A model generated the notes under the pieces. It made no database searches. It had not been told where the DNA came from and was given only the letters and a program-made list of their open reading frames with translations. Position numbers and translations under genes: made by a program. Positions 9,091 through 16,934 of a stretch of 64,000 nt of DNA are shown in pieces; the stretch's first letter is position 1; each line of letters starts with the position of its first letter. The stretch is from NCBI RefSeq assembly GCF_000022205.1, contig NC_012029.1, positions 1,364,001 through 1,428,000 on the forward strand, read 5' to 3'. Source of the DNA: Halorubrum lacusprofundi ATCC 49239 (GTDB lineage: Archaea; Halobacteriota; Halobacteria; Halobacteriales; Haloferacaceae).

Positions 9091-9474
9091 ATGACACTCG
9101 AAACGCTCGATCCCGACGCCGCCGACGCCACCGAGTTCGACCCGGCCGTACTCGACGCGCTCGCGGCCGACGACTACCGATTCAAGGTGTGGGGCGGCGA
9201 CTGGTGTGGCGACTGTCAGCGACAGCTCCCGGCGTTCGGCGCGGCGCTCGCCGCGGCCGGCGTCCCCGACGACCGGATCGAAGACTTCCCGGTGACGAAG
9301 GGACCGAACGGCAAGGAGGGCGAGGGCGTCGACGAGTACGAGATCGAACTGATCCCGACCGTCGTCGTCGAGACCGCAGACGGCGAGGAGGTCGCGCGGT
9401 TCGTCGAGGAGGCAGACGTGTCGATCGCCGAGTACCTCGCGGGCGAGCTTGCGGGCATAGAAGTGAACGCTTGA
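9091..9474 (+). CDS. thioredoxin family protein
   Basis: The 127-residue protein starts at ATG 9091. The thioredoxin fold is recognised from KVWGGDWCGDCQRQLPAF, with the redox pair CGDC at about residue 36-39, and from the cis-proline strand IELIPTVVV. It probably acts as a cytoplasmic thiol-disulfide reductant. The promoter region is shared with the divergent cysteine synthase gene, so both could be linked to thiol metabolism; this is inference. Confidence 0.85.
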   Translation: MTLETLDPDAADATEFDPAVLDALAADDYRFKVWGGDWCGDCQRQLPAFGAALAAAGVPDDRIEDFPVTKGPNGKEGEGVDEYEIELIPTVVVETADGEEVARFVEEADVSIAEYLAGELAGIEVNA

Positions 9475-9672
9475 GGACGAGGTGGTGAAGTCGAGTTTAA
9501 CGGGGGAGGAGTCATTGCCAACGGGTGGCGTGCGAGCGCAGTGCGCCACAGGCAAGCGGTAGTTTAAAAATGGATGCTTCGTGCTTCCAGTGTACATGCA
9601 CACAACAGGTGGCGGGACAGGGACCGCCAGCATTGTTCTTAGCACACGAGAAAGTCAATCTCTTGAAACCGG
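9475..9672. other. intergenic, boundary of the more A+T-rich accessory region
   Basis: No gene is seen. An imperfect hairpin TGGCG...CGCCA lies at about 9524-9546, followed by a TATA-like stretch (AGTTTAAAAATGG). A+T content rises here and stays higher through most of the interval to 13.7 kb. Confidence 0.4.
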
Positions 9673-10224
9673 GTGTCGGGCGTGAGCGACGATCGGAAGC
9701 AACTCACCCCCACCCAGCAGGCGATTCTCTATAAGAAAGGTGCGAATCCGAACTGGCAGAACACCGAGATTGCGAACGCGGTGGGCTGTTCGGACTCACA
9801 CGTCTCTGACACCCTCAACCGCTGGTCGCCCGACGAGATGGACGAGGACGGAACCGTTCCCGGCCAGTCGACGATCAGCCTCGGCTCGTTGATCTTCGGG
9901 TCCGTTGAGGACGTCGACCGCGACAGCCCCGCACCGTTTTCGGTCGGCTTTGGAGTCGTCGCAATCGGGATCGGACTCTGGGTCTGGTGGATCCTCGTAC
10001 TGATGAATCCTGGCGAGTTCTCGGAGACGATCGGGAACGCGGTCATGTTCACGTCGCTCTTCTGGCTGCTCGTGTTCCCCGTCGGGGTGTTCCTCGACTC
10101 GTGGGTACTCCATCGCGTCGACGCTGCGTGGCGACCGAACCGAATCGTGTGGCCGTCGATCGCATTTTTCGTCCCCGTCATCGGAGCATCCATGTACGCG
10201 CTGTACCGGCTTTCGCGTGCATGA
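9673..10224 (+). CDS. HTH-domain membrane protein
   Basis: The protein has 183 residues from GTG 9673; GTG 9682 (MSDDRKQ) is an equally good start. The first 50 residues form a helix-turn-helix (LTPTQQAILYKKG, then NTEIANAVGCSDSHVSDTLNRW). Three hydrophobic helices follow at about 90-112, 120-145 and 157-178. It could be a membrane-anchored DNA-binding protein. HTH-plus-transmembrane proteins of this size are frequent in haloarchaeal accessory DNA; the target is unknown. Confidence 0.75.
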   Translation: MSGVSDDRKQLTPTQQAILYKKGANPNWQNTEIANAVGCSDSHVSDTLNRWSPDEMDEDGTVPGQSTISLGSLIFGSVEDVDRDSPAPFSVGFGVVAIGIGLWVWWILVLMNPGEFSETIGNAVMFTSLFWLLVFPVGVFLDSWVLHRVDAAWRPNRIVWPSIAFFVPVIGASMYALYRLSRA

Positions 10225-10296
10225 GATGATGACTTCGCGTAGTTCGTGTGCCATGCTACCATAAGAATTTGTCAATTGAGCGTGAAGTATAGGATC

Positions 10297-11069
10297 GTGG
10301 CGCTACTAACAGACAAGACGGCAGTTATCACGGGAACAGCGAGCGGGGTCGGACGAGCGATCGCCGAGCTATTCTCCGACCACGGTGCGGCGGTTGTGGT
10401 GGCAGACATACGGTCCGAGCCTCGGGAAGGCGGAGAGCCCACACACGAACGAATCAACGACCAAGGCGGTGATGCGACGTTTGTCGAGTGTGACGTGACG
10501 AGCTACGACGACTGCGTCACAGCAGTCGAGGCAGCCGAGGAGTTCGGTGGGATCGACGTGATGGTGAACAACGCGGGGATCGTCGGGCCACAAACACCTC
10601 TCGTTGAGCTCGATTCGACGAGTACCAGACGCTCATGGACGTCAACCTCAGCGGCGTCTTCCACGGCTCGAAAGCCGCGGCCATCGAGATGATCGAGCAA
10701 GGAGACGGTGGAAGTATCATCAACATGTCGAGCGTCGCCGGGATGCAAGGGTACGGTGGTATCACGTCGTACTCGACGTCGAAAGGTGGCGTTCGTCTGT
10801 TTACTTACGCCCTGGCGAGCGAACTCGGCCCCGATGGGCTCAGGGTAAACGTAGTCCACCCGGGTGTGATCGAGACTGCGATGACGACCGAGGATTCACC
10901 GACCGTGGGGACTGAAGAGGGCGAACAACTCAAGCAGACGATTCCTCTCCGCCGGTTCGGTAAGCCTGAAGACGTCGCTGGCGTCTGCGGATTCCTCGCT
11001 AGTGACCTCGCGTCGTACGTCACTGCAGAGTCCATCGTCGTCGACGGCGGCGACCTGAACAGCGCGTGA
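10297..11069 (+). pseudogene. SDR-family dehydrogenase, frameshifted
   Basis: From GTG 10297 the first frame gives a Rossmann start (TGTASGVGRAIAELF), VVVADIR, DVTSYDDC and NNAGIVGP, then loses homology after PLVELD. The next frame continues exactly with EYQTLMDVNLSGVFHG, MSSVAGMQ, the catalytic SYSTSKGG (YxxxK) and the C-terminal ASDLASYVTAESIVVDGG. One T missing at about 10616 (GATTCGACG where GATTTCGACG restores the frame) explains the break. The whole would be a normal 255-260-residue oxidoreductase. It is either a recent pseudogene or a sequencing error. Confidence 0.88.
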
Positions 11070-11133
11070 CCCTGGTCGCAAGTGAGTGTTGAGGCTTTGA
11101 CCAAGACCGTTCCATCTAGCCCAGACGGAGCGG

Positions 11134-11910
11134 TTACTCGACGCCGAGCTCTCGCGCGGCGTCAGCCGAGATCGTGATCCCGGTGTCCGACGCGGTAACC
11201 CGCTCGTCGAGCACGTCGGCGAGCACGTCCTGTAGCTCCTCGATGAAGGAACCCGGGCGGTCGACTTGGACTCGGGTCGTCGATTTCCCCTTGTAGTTCA
11301 GCCCACGGTGACGGATGTAGATCTGCGCGAACGACCGCCGGACCGGGCGCGGCACCTCCCATACGACCGCTGGGATCCGGTCGAGCGTCGTCTTCACGCC
11401 GGTCGGAGCACCCATCGTGACGAGACACCGACCGAGGATCGTCCCGTTGCAGGTGGGCACGATCTCGGTCGCGCGGCCGGAATTGTCGTCGTTGCGAGTG
11501 CGGGTCTCGACGCCGACGCGCTCGAAGGCGCGGCGGATCTCCGCCGCGCTCACCCGTTCACCCGGCGTCACTGCGGGGACGTAGCTCTTCGCGGCGATGC
11601 TCCCGCCCGCGAGGACGTGCGCGAGCAGCTCGACGAGCGCGGCGGCGGTCTCGCTGTCAGGGTCGGGATCGAGCCAGCCGTGATCGATCGCCGTGTTGAT
11701 CGCTCGGACCGGGTCGGGGATCATGTCTTCGAGCCACCCACGGATGCGTTCGTTTGGGAGGTCGAGGGCGTTGCCGACGCGCACTCGACCGGCGTTCGGA
11801 TGCTCGGCGGCATAGTCGAGGACGCGACGGTGGTCGAGGACCTTCTCCCACGGGTCCGGATACACGCGATCGCTGTAGGTCCGGGCGAGGGCCTGAGCCG
11901 TGGGTTGCAT
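11134..11910 (-). CDS. hypothetical protein with N-terminal HTH-like region
   Basis: The 258-residue protein starts at ATG 11910 (MQPTAQALARTY); a GTG at 11916 is also possible. Residues about 25-60 (LDYAAEHPNAGRVRVGNAL, then LPNERIRGWLED) look like a winged HTH that chooses among leaf positions, and the middle carries GGSIAAKSYVPAVTPGE. Proteins of this general layout occur in haloarchaeal accessory DNA, but I cannot name a family. It is divergent from the pilin gene, with an 8-bp inverted repeat just upstream of its start. Confidence 0.7.
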   Translation of the reverse strand: MQPTAQALARTYSDRVYPDPWEKVLDHRRVLDYAAEHPNAGRVRVGNALDLPNERIRGWLEDMIPDPVRAINTAIDHGWLDPDPDSETAAALVELLAHVLAGGSIAAKSYVPAVTPGERVSAAEIRRAFERVGVETRTRNDDNSGRATEIVPTCNGTILGRCLVTMGAPTGVKTTLDRIPAVVWEVPRPVRRSFAQIYIRHRGLNYKGKSTTRVQVDRPGSFIEELQDVLADVLDERVTASDTGITISADAARELGVE

Positions 11911-11925
11911 TATCACTCATTATAC

Positions 11926-11967
11926 ATCAGCGGATTTGACCTTGTGCACCTAATTTTCACCGCTGAT
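11926..11967. promoter_or_regulatory. inverted repeat ATCAGCGG / CCGCTGAT, candidate operator
   Basis: Perfect 8-base arms at 11926-11933 and 11960-11967 are separated by 26 bases in the divergent intergenic region between the reverse gene starting at 11910 and the pilin gene starting at 12073. The arms lie 16 bases from the reverse start codon, so binding there could control that gene. Regulation is inference. Confidence 0.4.
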
Positions 11968-12072
11968 ATTCATGCCAGTAACTACATAAGCCAGTCCTAC
12001 TTAGTGAACAATAACCAGCTAACCGATCGGAACGGAGAGCCCGTTTCATCGGTGGAGCGCTGGGTTCAAACT

Positions 12073-12519
12073 ATGAAACCAAGCAACCTGTTCAATTCGG
12101 ACGACCGTGCAGTGAGTCCCGTTATCGGAGTCATACTCATGGTCGCAATCACCGTGATTCTGGCCGCCGTCATCGGGACGTTCGTCCTCGGTCTTGGCGA
12201 CCAGTTAGGCGACAGTGCACCGCAGGCATCATTCTCGACGGACAACGTGTCGGGATCTACCAACGGTCTGACGTTCGATGTTACCAAAACTGGCGGCCAA
12301 GCACTTGACCCCAGTAACATTATAGTTGCCGTGGATGGGCAAAGATACGGAACTGTCGCAGATAACACTAGCATTACAGATCCATGGCAAACGGGGGTTT
12401 CGGGTACCTTCACGGATCTCACCGGCAATGATTACAGTGGCTCTCATTCAATCGATGTCAGCCTAATCCACGAACCGAGTGGAAATGCAGTCTTCCAGAC
12501 TACGCTAACAACTAACTAG
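12073..12519 (+). CDS. type IV pilin / archaellin N-terminal domain protein
   Basis: The 148-residue protein starts at ATG 12073. A short charged leader (MKPSNLFNSDDR) precedes AVSPVIGVILMVAITVIL, the typical haloarchaeal prepilin signal. The PibD-type peptidase should cut after Arg12, leaving a hydrophobic helix for filament assembly. The rest is a beta-rich, Thr/Ser/Asn-rich secreted domain ending FQTTLTTN. It is probably an adhesion pilin or a minor surface protein. No assembly genes (PilB/PilC type) lie nearby, so it would rely on genes elsewhere. Confidence 0.9.
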   Translation: MKPSNLFNSDDRAVSPVIGVILMVAITVILAAVIGTFVLGLGDQLGDSAPQASFSTDNVSGSTNGLTFDVTKTGGQALDPSNIIVAVDGQRYGTVADNTSITDPWQTGVSGTFTDLTGNDYSGSHSIDVSLIHEPSGNAVFQTTLTTN

Positions 12520-12538
12520 ATCAGTAACAAACGTTTTT

Positions 12539-12796
12539 TCAACGCCAACGGCTCGTCACTTGAGTTCGGTATCTCAGCCCTATTATATCGGTATTGAACT
12601 GCTGAATTGTGGCCGGATCTAACTCCTCACGAGCGTCGTGAATATTCTCTTCTGATTGAATTAGGTGAGCGAGCGCGACATCGATCACCACGCTCATCGG
12701 CGGATCGTCTTCGGGGCCGCTCGACACGATCTCGCTCGCCTTTTCGATCTGGTGCTCGCGGTCGTCGGTGAGTTTGAGGCTGATACGACGGCTCAT
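12539..12796 (-). CDS. small ribbon-helix-helix-like protein
   Basis: The 85-residue protein is read from ATG 12796. The N-terminal strand MSRRISLKLTDD followed by helices REHQIEKASEIVSSG and SVVIDVALAHLIQSEENIHD has the beta-alpha-alpha order of ribbon-helix-helix DNA-binding proteins. It may be a repressor of the accessory region. The family cannot be named with certainty. The gene is convergent with the pilin gene, 19 bases away. Confidence 0.65.
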   Translation of the reverse strand: MSRRISLKLTDDREHQIEKASEIVSSGPEDDPPMSVVIDVALAHLIQSEENIHDAREELDPATIQQFNTDIIGLRYRTQVTSRWR

Positions 12797-12942
12797 TCAT
12801 TACCCTCCGTATGCACGGGGGCGCGATTCCGTCGATCTCGACCGACTGACTCAGCTCTGCTCTTATAGTCCCACCGTTGACGACGGCGGGAGGCACCAAG
12901 CGGCTCGAAAGCCCGCCCGATTTGATGCACCTTCCGCGCCCG

Positions 12943-13065
12943 TCATCCACGGCGAAGTGCATAGATCGCGGATCGTAAATACATCCGCGTCGGATCCCAC
13001 GGGGTCGCGTCGAGCACGCTGTGGCTCGTGAAGATCGCGGCGGCCTCTCCGTACCGATCACGCAT
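12943..13065 (-). CDS. 40-residue small protein
   Basis: The frame begins at ATG 13065 (MRDRYGEAAAIF) and ends at 12945, giving 40 residues including LDATPWDPTRMYLRSAIYAL. Its ATG overlaps the end of the small HTH gene upstream (ATGCGTGA), a coupling arrangement that supports translation. The composition is protein-like. The function is unknown. Confidence 0.45.
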   Translation of the reverse strand: MRDRYGEAAAIFTSHSVLDATPWDPTRMYLRSAIYALRRG

Positions 13066-13210
13066 CGGTATCACCCAGCAAGTAGGTTTGAACGCAGTAG
13101 GGCCGCGAGCAGCCGGCGATCTTGCCGATCTCGTCGAAAGTGAGATCGGTTTGCTCTCGAAGACGAACGATCACCAGGTGTCGATCGATCGTCGCCGGAT
13201 CGTCGTTCAC
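13058..13210 (-). CDS. 50-residue HTH protein
   Basis: The start is GTG 13210, preceded by a GAGGGG Shine-Dalgarno-like stretch 8 bases away. The product (VNDDPATIDRHLVIVRLREQ, then TDLTFDEIGKIAGCS) is a single helix-turn-helix of the sigma-region-4/MarR-like kind, with the recognition helix around CSRPYCVQTYL. Its stop lies within the start of the 40-residue gene (8-base overlap). It is probably a small DNA-binding protein of the accessory region. Confidence 0.6.
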   Translation of the reverse strand: MNDDPATIDRHLVIVRLREQTDLTFDEIGKIAGCSRPYCVQTYLLGDTDA

Positions 13211-13562
13211 GCCAATCCCCTCTGTTCGGCGTCATGCTTTCAACGAAGGTGGGCGGCGTCAACGACGTGGGCGCGTGGGTCGTGGGTCGGATCGTACAGC
13301 TCGGAAGCCCGAACGAACGGCGTCGTCCTGACAGCCCTCCGTTCCACGGCTCGCCGGCGTTGCGGGCGGGGCTCGTCTGCGGGTCCGGCGTCGGAACGTC
13401 CTTCCCGGCCGCGCTTCCCTCACAGATCCGCACCCACGAGCCACACTCGGGGCAACGGTGGGCGCGATCGTCGGCGTCGCCGTGAACCCGACCGAATCCC
13501 GGCGGGAGGTGGGCGTCACACTGGAGGCAGTTGCTCCGGCTACTGTGAGATCGGAGCAACAT
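13211..13562 (-). CDS. possible zinc-finger protein, 3' limit uncertain
   Basis: From ATG 13562 the frame encodes CLQC at residue 13 and CPEC at residue 37 with about 20 residues between. This resembles the small haloarchaeal CxxC...CxxC zinc-ribbon proteins (DUF7563 type). Beyond residue 60 the sequence becomes low-complexity, and the frame runs on to 13071, overlapping the small HTH gene in another frame. The coordinates given stop before that overlap, so they do not end at a stop codon. The gene may be degraded. Confidence 0.35.
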
Positions 13563-13678
13563 CACGTCGACACCACCTCGGCTAACGCAGATCGGGGGAC
13601 GGTGGTGATTACTGGCTTACTTCTTGCCCGGACAAGACACGCTAGCGGTGCCTCTTGAGGTGTAGAATACCGAAATTG

Positions 13679-13728
13679 GGTGGCTGGGGAGTCCCAGCCC
13701 ACCAATCCCGCACGGCCAGAGGCCGTGC
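13679..13728. terminator. two hairpins immediately 3' of tRNA-Ile
   Basis: The first hairpin is an imperfect stem (GGTGG-CTGGG with CCCAG-C-CCACC, loop GAGT) at 13679-13703. The second is a perfect 8-bp stem with a 3-base loop, GCACGGCC-AGA-GGCCGTGC, at 13710-13728. They lie in the trailer of the reverse-strand tRNA and could mark transcript processing or termination. The second has the same stem and loop sizes as the hairpins at 22045-22129. Confidence 0.5.
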
Positions 13729-13738
13729 GCGCAGTAGG

Positions 13739-13812
13739 TGGGCCAACACGGATTTGAACCGTGGACCTCCCGGTTATCAGCCGAGCGCTCAACCTGACTG
13801 AGCTATTGGCCC
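13739..13812 (-). tRNA. tRNA-Ile (GAU)
   Basis: A complete cloverleaf is seen on the reverse strand. The acceptor GGGCCAA pairs with TTGGCCC, followed by an A discriminator. The D arm is GCTC...GAGC. The anticodon arm is CTCGG-CTGATAA-CCGGG, giving anticodon GAU. The T arm is CACGG-TTCAAAT-CCGTG. No CCA is encoded and no intron is needed. An upstream CTTAAAAT box (about 13845-13852) and GAATAAATG could serve as promoter. It inserts isoleucine at AUC/AUU codons. Confidence 0.95.
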
Positions 13813-13976
13813 AGGTGAGCGCATTTATTCGTTGCGCTGGTAGGATTTTAAGGGTTTCCTTTCGCGATTCGCCCGCCGTCAGTCGGTTTTCGGTTGCCTC
13901 AGAAACAGATCGAGTCGGTAACGGATCGCGTCGGAAGCGACTCACGGTGAGGCGAGAGCGCGTAGAAGGCGGAGCC

Positions 13977-14630
13977 TCAGTCGCTCCGGTCCGTCTCCTC
14001 GTCTTCGACCGTGAAGTCCACGTCGACGACATCGTCCGCGTGGTCCGCGTCGTCGAAGCGGTCGCCGTCGGAATCGTCACCGGGGGAGTTCCCGCCGGCG
14101 ACTTCGTCATCGCTGCCGAACCCGTCACCGTTACCGAAGTTGCCGCCACCGAATCCGCCGCCCATCGTGAATCCGGCACCGGCGCCGTTTCCGTCGCCGT
14201 CGCCGTTCCCGGGGAATCCGCCGATATACACGTTTCCGGTGGTGAACCCGTTGGTCTCGCTGTCGAGGTACGGGATCACGACGTACTTCTTGAGAGCCAT
14301 GCGGATCGGGACCCGCGAGAGCGGGAGCGCGAGCAGGAACCCGACCGCGTCGGTGACGAGTCCCGGCGTGAGCAGGAACGCGCCGGCGGCGATAAGGAGG
14401 CCGCCGTCGAGCAGTTCATCGGTCGGGGGCTCGCCGCGAGCCAGCTTTCGCTGGACCCGTGCGAGCGTCGCGCGCCCCTCGGCGCGGAGGAGAAGCATCC
14501 CGAGGACGGCCGTCAACACGACGAGCGCGACCGTGATCGCCCATCCCAGCCGCGTCGCGACGACGATCAGGAACAGCGCGTCCACGAGGGGGACGACGAG
14601 GAGCAGCGCGAGCAGCGTTCGCGGGCGCAT
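13977..14630 (-). CDS. FxsA family membrane protein
   Basis: The 217-residue protein starts at ATG 14630. The FxsA domain fills residues 1-125: helices LLALLLVVPLVDALFLIVV and AITVALVVLTAVLGMLLL, then ELLDGGLLIAAGAFLLTPGL and DAVGFLLALPLSRVPI. The tail is Gly/Asn-rich, then Asp-rich, and probably disordered. FxsA in Escherichia coli relieves phage T7 exclusion when overproduced; the archaeal role is unknown. The gene is divergent from the DUF1405 gene and lies upstream of the tRNA on the same strand. Confidence 0.88.
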   Translation of the reverse strand: MRPRTLLALLLVVPLVDALFLIVVATRLGWAITVALVVLTAVLGMLLLRAEGRATLARVQRKLARGEPPTDELLDGGLLIAAGAFLLTPGLVTDAVGFLLALPLSRVPIRMALKKYVVIPYLDSETNGFTTGNVYIGGFPGNGDGDGNGAGAGFTMGGGFGGGNFGNGDGFGSDDEVAGGNSPGDDSDGDRFDDADHADDVVDVDFTVEDEETDRSD

Positions 14631-14757
14631 ACCGTCGTCTTTCCGCCGGGGACCCATAGCCCTTTTCGTCCGGTGCTTCGAGTCCGTCCGTCTGCAGTCG
14701 TCCACCTCACCGCCCCGCGACCGCCACGGCTTTGACCGGGCGGGGTGAGCCGACCGT

Positions 14758-15468
14758 ATGAACATCGTCGATGCGCTCGGCCGCGACCCGCCGGACCGCG
14801 AGTCGCTGCCGCGGTGGCTCGCCCCGCTCCCGAAGGCGCTGGAGGATATCGCCTTCCGGTTCGTTTGGGTCATCGTCGCCATCAACCTCCTCGGTACCGC
14901 GTTCGGCTTCTGGTACTACCGGTTCCAGTTCCGCGAGCTTCCGGTCGAGATGTGGGCGTTCATCCCCGACAGCCCGGGCGCGACGCTGCTGATCGCGCTG
15001 GCGCTCGCGGCATGGGCCCTCGGCCGGTCGAGCGACACGCTCGCGACGCTCGCCTTCTTCGGAAACGTCAAGCTCGGGCTCTGGACCCCGTACGTGCTCG
15101 TCGTCTTCTACCCGGCGTTCCTCGCGAACTCGGGGCCCGCGATGTACGCGTTCCTCCTCGTGAGTCACCTCGGGATGGTCGTGCAGGCGTTCGTCCTCCA
15201 CCGGATCACCGACTTCCCGCTGAAGGCGGTCGGGATCGCGACCGCGTGGTACACGGTCGACCTGCTGATGGACTACTTCGTCCCCGTGATCGGCGAGGTG
15301 ACCCACACATCGATCCCCTACCTCGATACCGAGCCGTGGTTCACGACGACCGTGTTGCAGGTCGCGGCGGCCGGCGCCGTCGCGCTCACCGTGATCCCGC
15401 TGTTCTGGGCGCTCGCGACGCGGGTCGCCACGCTCCAAATCCGGCTCGATCGCGGCGATGGCGCCTGA
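14758..15468 (+). CDS. DUF1405 family membrane protein
   Basis: The 236-residue protein begins at ATG 14758. Six to seven hydrophobic segments run through it, with family-typical FGFWYYRFQFRELPVEMW, GNVKLGLWTPYVL and AWYTVDLLMDYF. DUF1405 proteins are widespread in Bacillus-type bacteria and haloarchaea; no activity is established. It stands alone on the forward strand, followed by the enolase-superfamily gene 57 bases later. Confidence 0.85.
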   Translation: MNIVDALGRDPPDRESLPRWLAPLPKALEDIAFRFVWVIVAINLLGTAFGFWYYRFQFRELPVEMWAFIPDSPGATLLIALALAAWALGRSSDTLATLAFFGNVKLGLWTPYVLVVFYPAFLANSGPAMYAFLLVSHLGMVVQAFVLHRITDFPLKAVGIATAWYTVDLLMDYFVPVIGEVTHTSIPYLDTEPWFTTTVLQVAAAGAVALTVIPLFWALATRVATLQIRLDRGDGA

Positions 15469-15525
15469 TCGCAGCCCCGTCGACTGCGTCTTCCGTTTAA
15501 GTTCCCACGGACCGTCAGGTGCGCC

Positions 15526-16572
15526 ATGAGCGCGTACGAGCAGATTTCGGACCTACCGATGACGATCGAGTCGGTGGAGCGCCGCCGGTACACCGAGAAA
15601 ACGACCAGCGGGTTCGATCGGACGACCACCGAGTTCCGCCTGGCCGGCGACGGCGTCATCGGCCGCGGCGAAGACGTGACCTACGAGACCGAGGACCACG
15701 CCGCGCTCGTCGGGACCGACCCGATCGACGTCGAGGGCGAGTGGACCATCGACGAACTGTCGGCGCGTCTCGACGAGATCGACCTGTTCGCGCACAAGCC
15801 GCCGGAACAGGCGTACTTCCGCAACTACCGCCGGTGGGCGGTCGAGAGCGCCGCCCTCGACCTCGCGCTCCGCCAGCGCGGGGAATCGCTCGGCGAGTGC
15901 CTCGGTCGCGAGCCCGAGCCGGTCCGGTTCGTCGTCTCGACGCGACTGGGGGAGCCACCGACGACGGACCGCGTCGAGGAACTGCTCGCGCTCGACGACG
16001 AGTTGGAGTTCAAGCTCGATCCGACGCCCGACTGGCCGGAAGAAGCGTTCACAACCCTTAGAGAGACCGGCGCGGTACGGATCCTCGATCTGAAGGGCTG
16101 GTACGAGGGTACCGACGTCGATGTCGAGGCCGACCCGGAACTGTACCGCGACGTGTTCGCCGCGTTCCCGGCCGAAATCGTGGAGGACGCCGCCTTCACG
16201 CCCGAGACCCGACCACTCGTCGAGCCGCAGGCCGACCGGCTCTCCTTCGACTACCCGATCGACGGCGTCGAGAGCCTCGAATCGCTCCCGGTCGAGCCGG
16301 GGTGGTGTAACATCAAACCATCCAGATTCGGTACTCTCGAATCGCTGTTCGAGACGATAGCGTACTGCGAGGAGCGCGGCATCGAACTGTACGGCGGCGG
16401 CCAGTTCGAACTCGCCAGTGGGCGGACCGCGATCCAGACGCTCGCCGCGCTCTTCTACCCCGACGGGCCGAACGACGTGGCTCCCCGCGAGTTCAACGAC
16501 CCCGAGTCGTCGCCGCCGTACCCGATGAGCCCGATCAGGCCCGATCGCGACGCCGTCGGCTTCGAGTTCTAG
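15526..16572 (+). CDS. enolase-superfamily protein (mandelate racemase / muconate-lactonising-like)
   Basis: The 348-residue protein starts at ATG 15526. The second half has barrel strands expected for the enolase superfamily: EFKLDPTPDW, ILDLKGWYEG, EIVEDAAF, NIKPSRFGTL and YGGGQFELASGRTAIQ. The first Lys and Asp/Glu metal-ligand positions are plausible, but the motifs differ from those of characterised dehydratases, so the substrate is unknown. Haloarchaea carry such proteins near sugar or menaquinone genes, but neither occurs here. Confidence 0.75.
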   Translation: MSAYEQISDLPMTIESVERRRYTEKTTSGFDRTTTEFRLAGDGVIGRGEDVTYETEDHAALVGTDPIDVEGEWTIDELSARLDEIDLFAHKPPEQAYFRNYRRWAVESAALDLALRQRGESLGECLGREPEPVRFVVSTRLGEPPTTDRVEELLALDDELEFKLDPTPDWPEEAFTTLRETGAVRILDLKGWYEGTDVDVEADPELYRDVFAAFPAEIVEDAAFTPETRPLVEPQADRLSFDYPIDGVESLESLPVEPGWCNIKPSRFGTLESLFETIAYCEERGIELYGGGQFELASGRTAIQTLAALFYPDGPNDVAPREFNDPESSPPYPMSPIRPDRDAVGFEF

Positions 16573-16605
16573 GTGGGAGGCGGACCAATTTACGGGACAC
16601 TCTCG

Positions 16606-16893
16606 CTACCGCTCGCGTTCTGTGATCCGGGCCGACGATTGCGACGCCTCGTCGGCCTCGCGCTCTCGGGTGTCGGCGATCCGCTGAGCCGCGTCGGCGA
16701 GCGCGTCAAGCGCGGCGAACAACCGGTAGCTGAGGTACAGGCCGACCGACAGCCCGACGGCAACGATAACACCGAGGAGGATCTGCGCGACGATCACGAG
16801 CGAGTACACGAACGCGAGGAAGGAGACGACGGCCACCGTCGCCCCGACCGGTGTTCGGAGGGCTTCGGAGGGAGAGAGCGGGTCGTGCGTCAT
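16606..16893 (-). CDS. small membrane protein with C-terminal coiled coil
   Basis: The 95-residue protein starts at ATG 16893. It has two hydrophobic helices (VGATVAVVSFLAFVYSLVIV and ILLGVIVAVGLSVGLYLSYR) and a charged heptad-like tail (ALDALADAAQRIADTRERE). The family is haloarchaeal and unnamed. It lies 42 bases upstream of nothing on its strand and ends close to the 3' end of the enolase-like gene, in convergent orientation. Confidence 0.7.
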   Translation of the reverse strand: MTHDPLSPSEALRTPVGATVAVVSFLAFVYSLVIVAQILLGVIVAVGLSVGLYLSYRLFAALDALADAAQRIADTREREADEASQSSARITERER

Positions 16894-16934
16894 ACGCAGC
16901 GCTACCGGCGCGCATCACTTAAAAATGGCCGGCG

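Noticed and set aside
13740-13812. attachment-site duplication of the tRNA-Ile 3' end
   Set aside because: No second copy of the tRNA 3' sequence was found to the left of the accessory stretch, and no integrase gene is visible.
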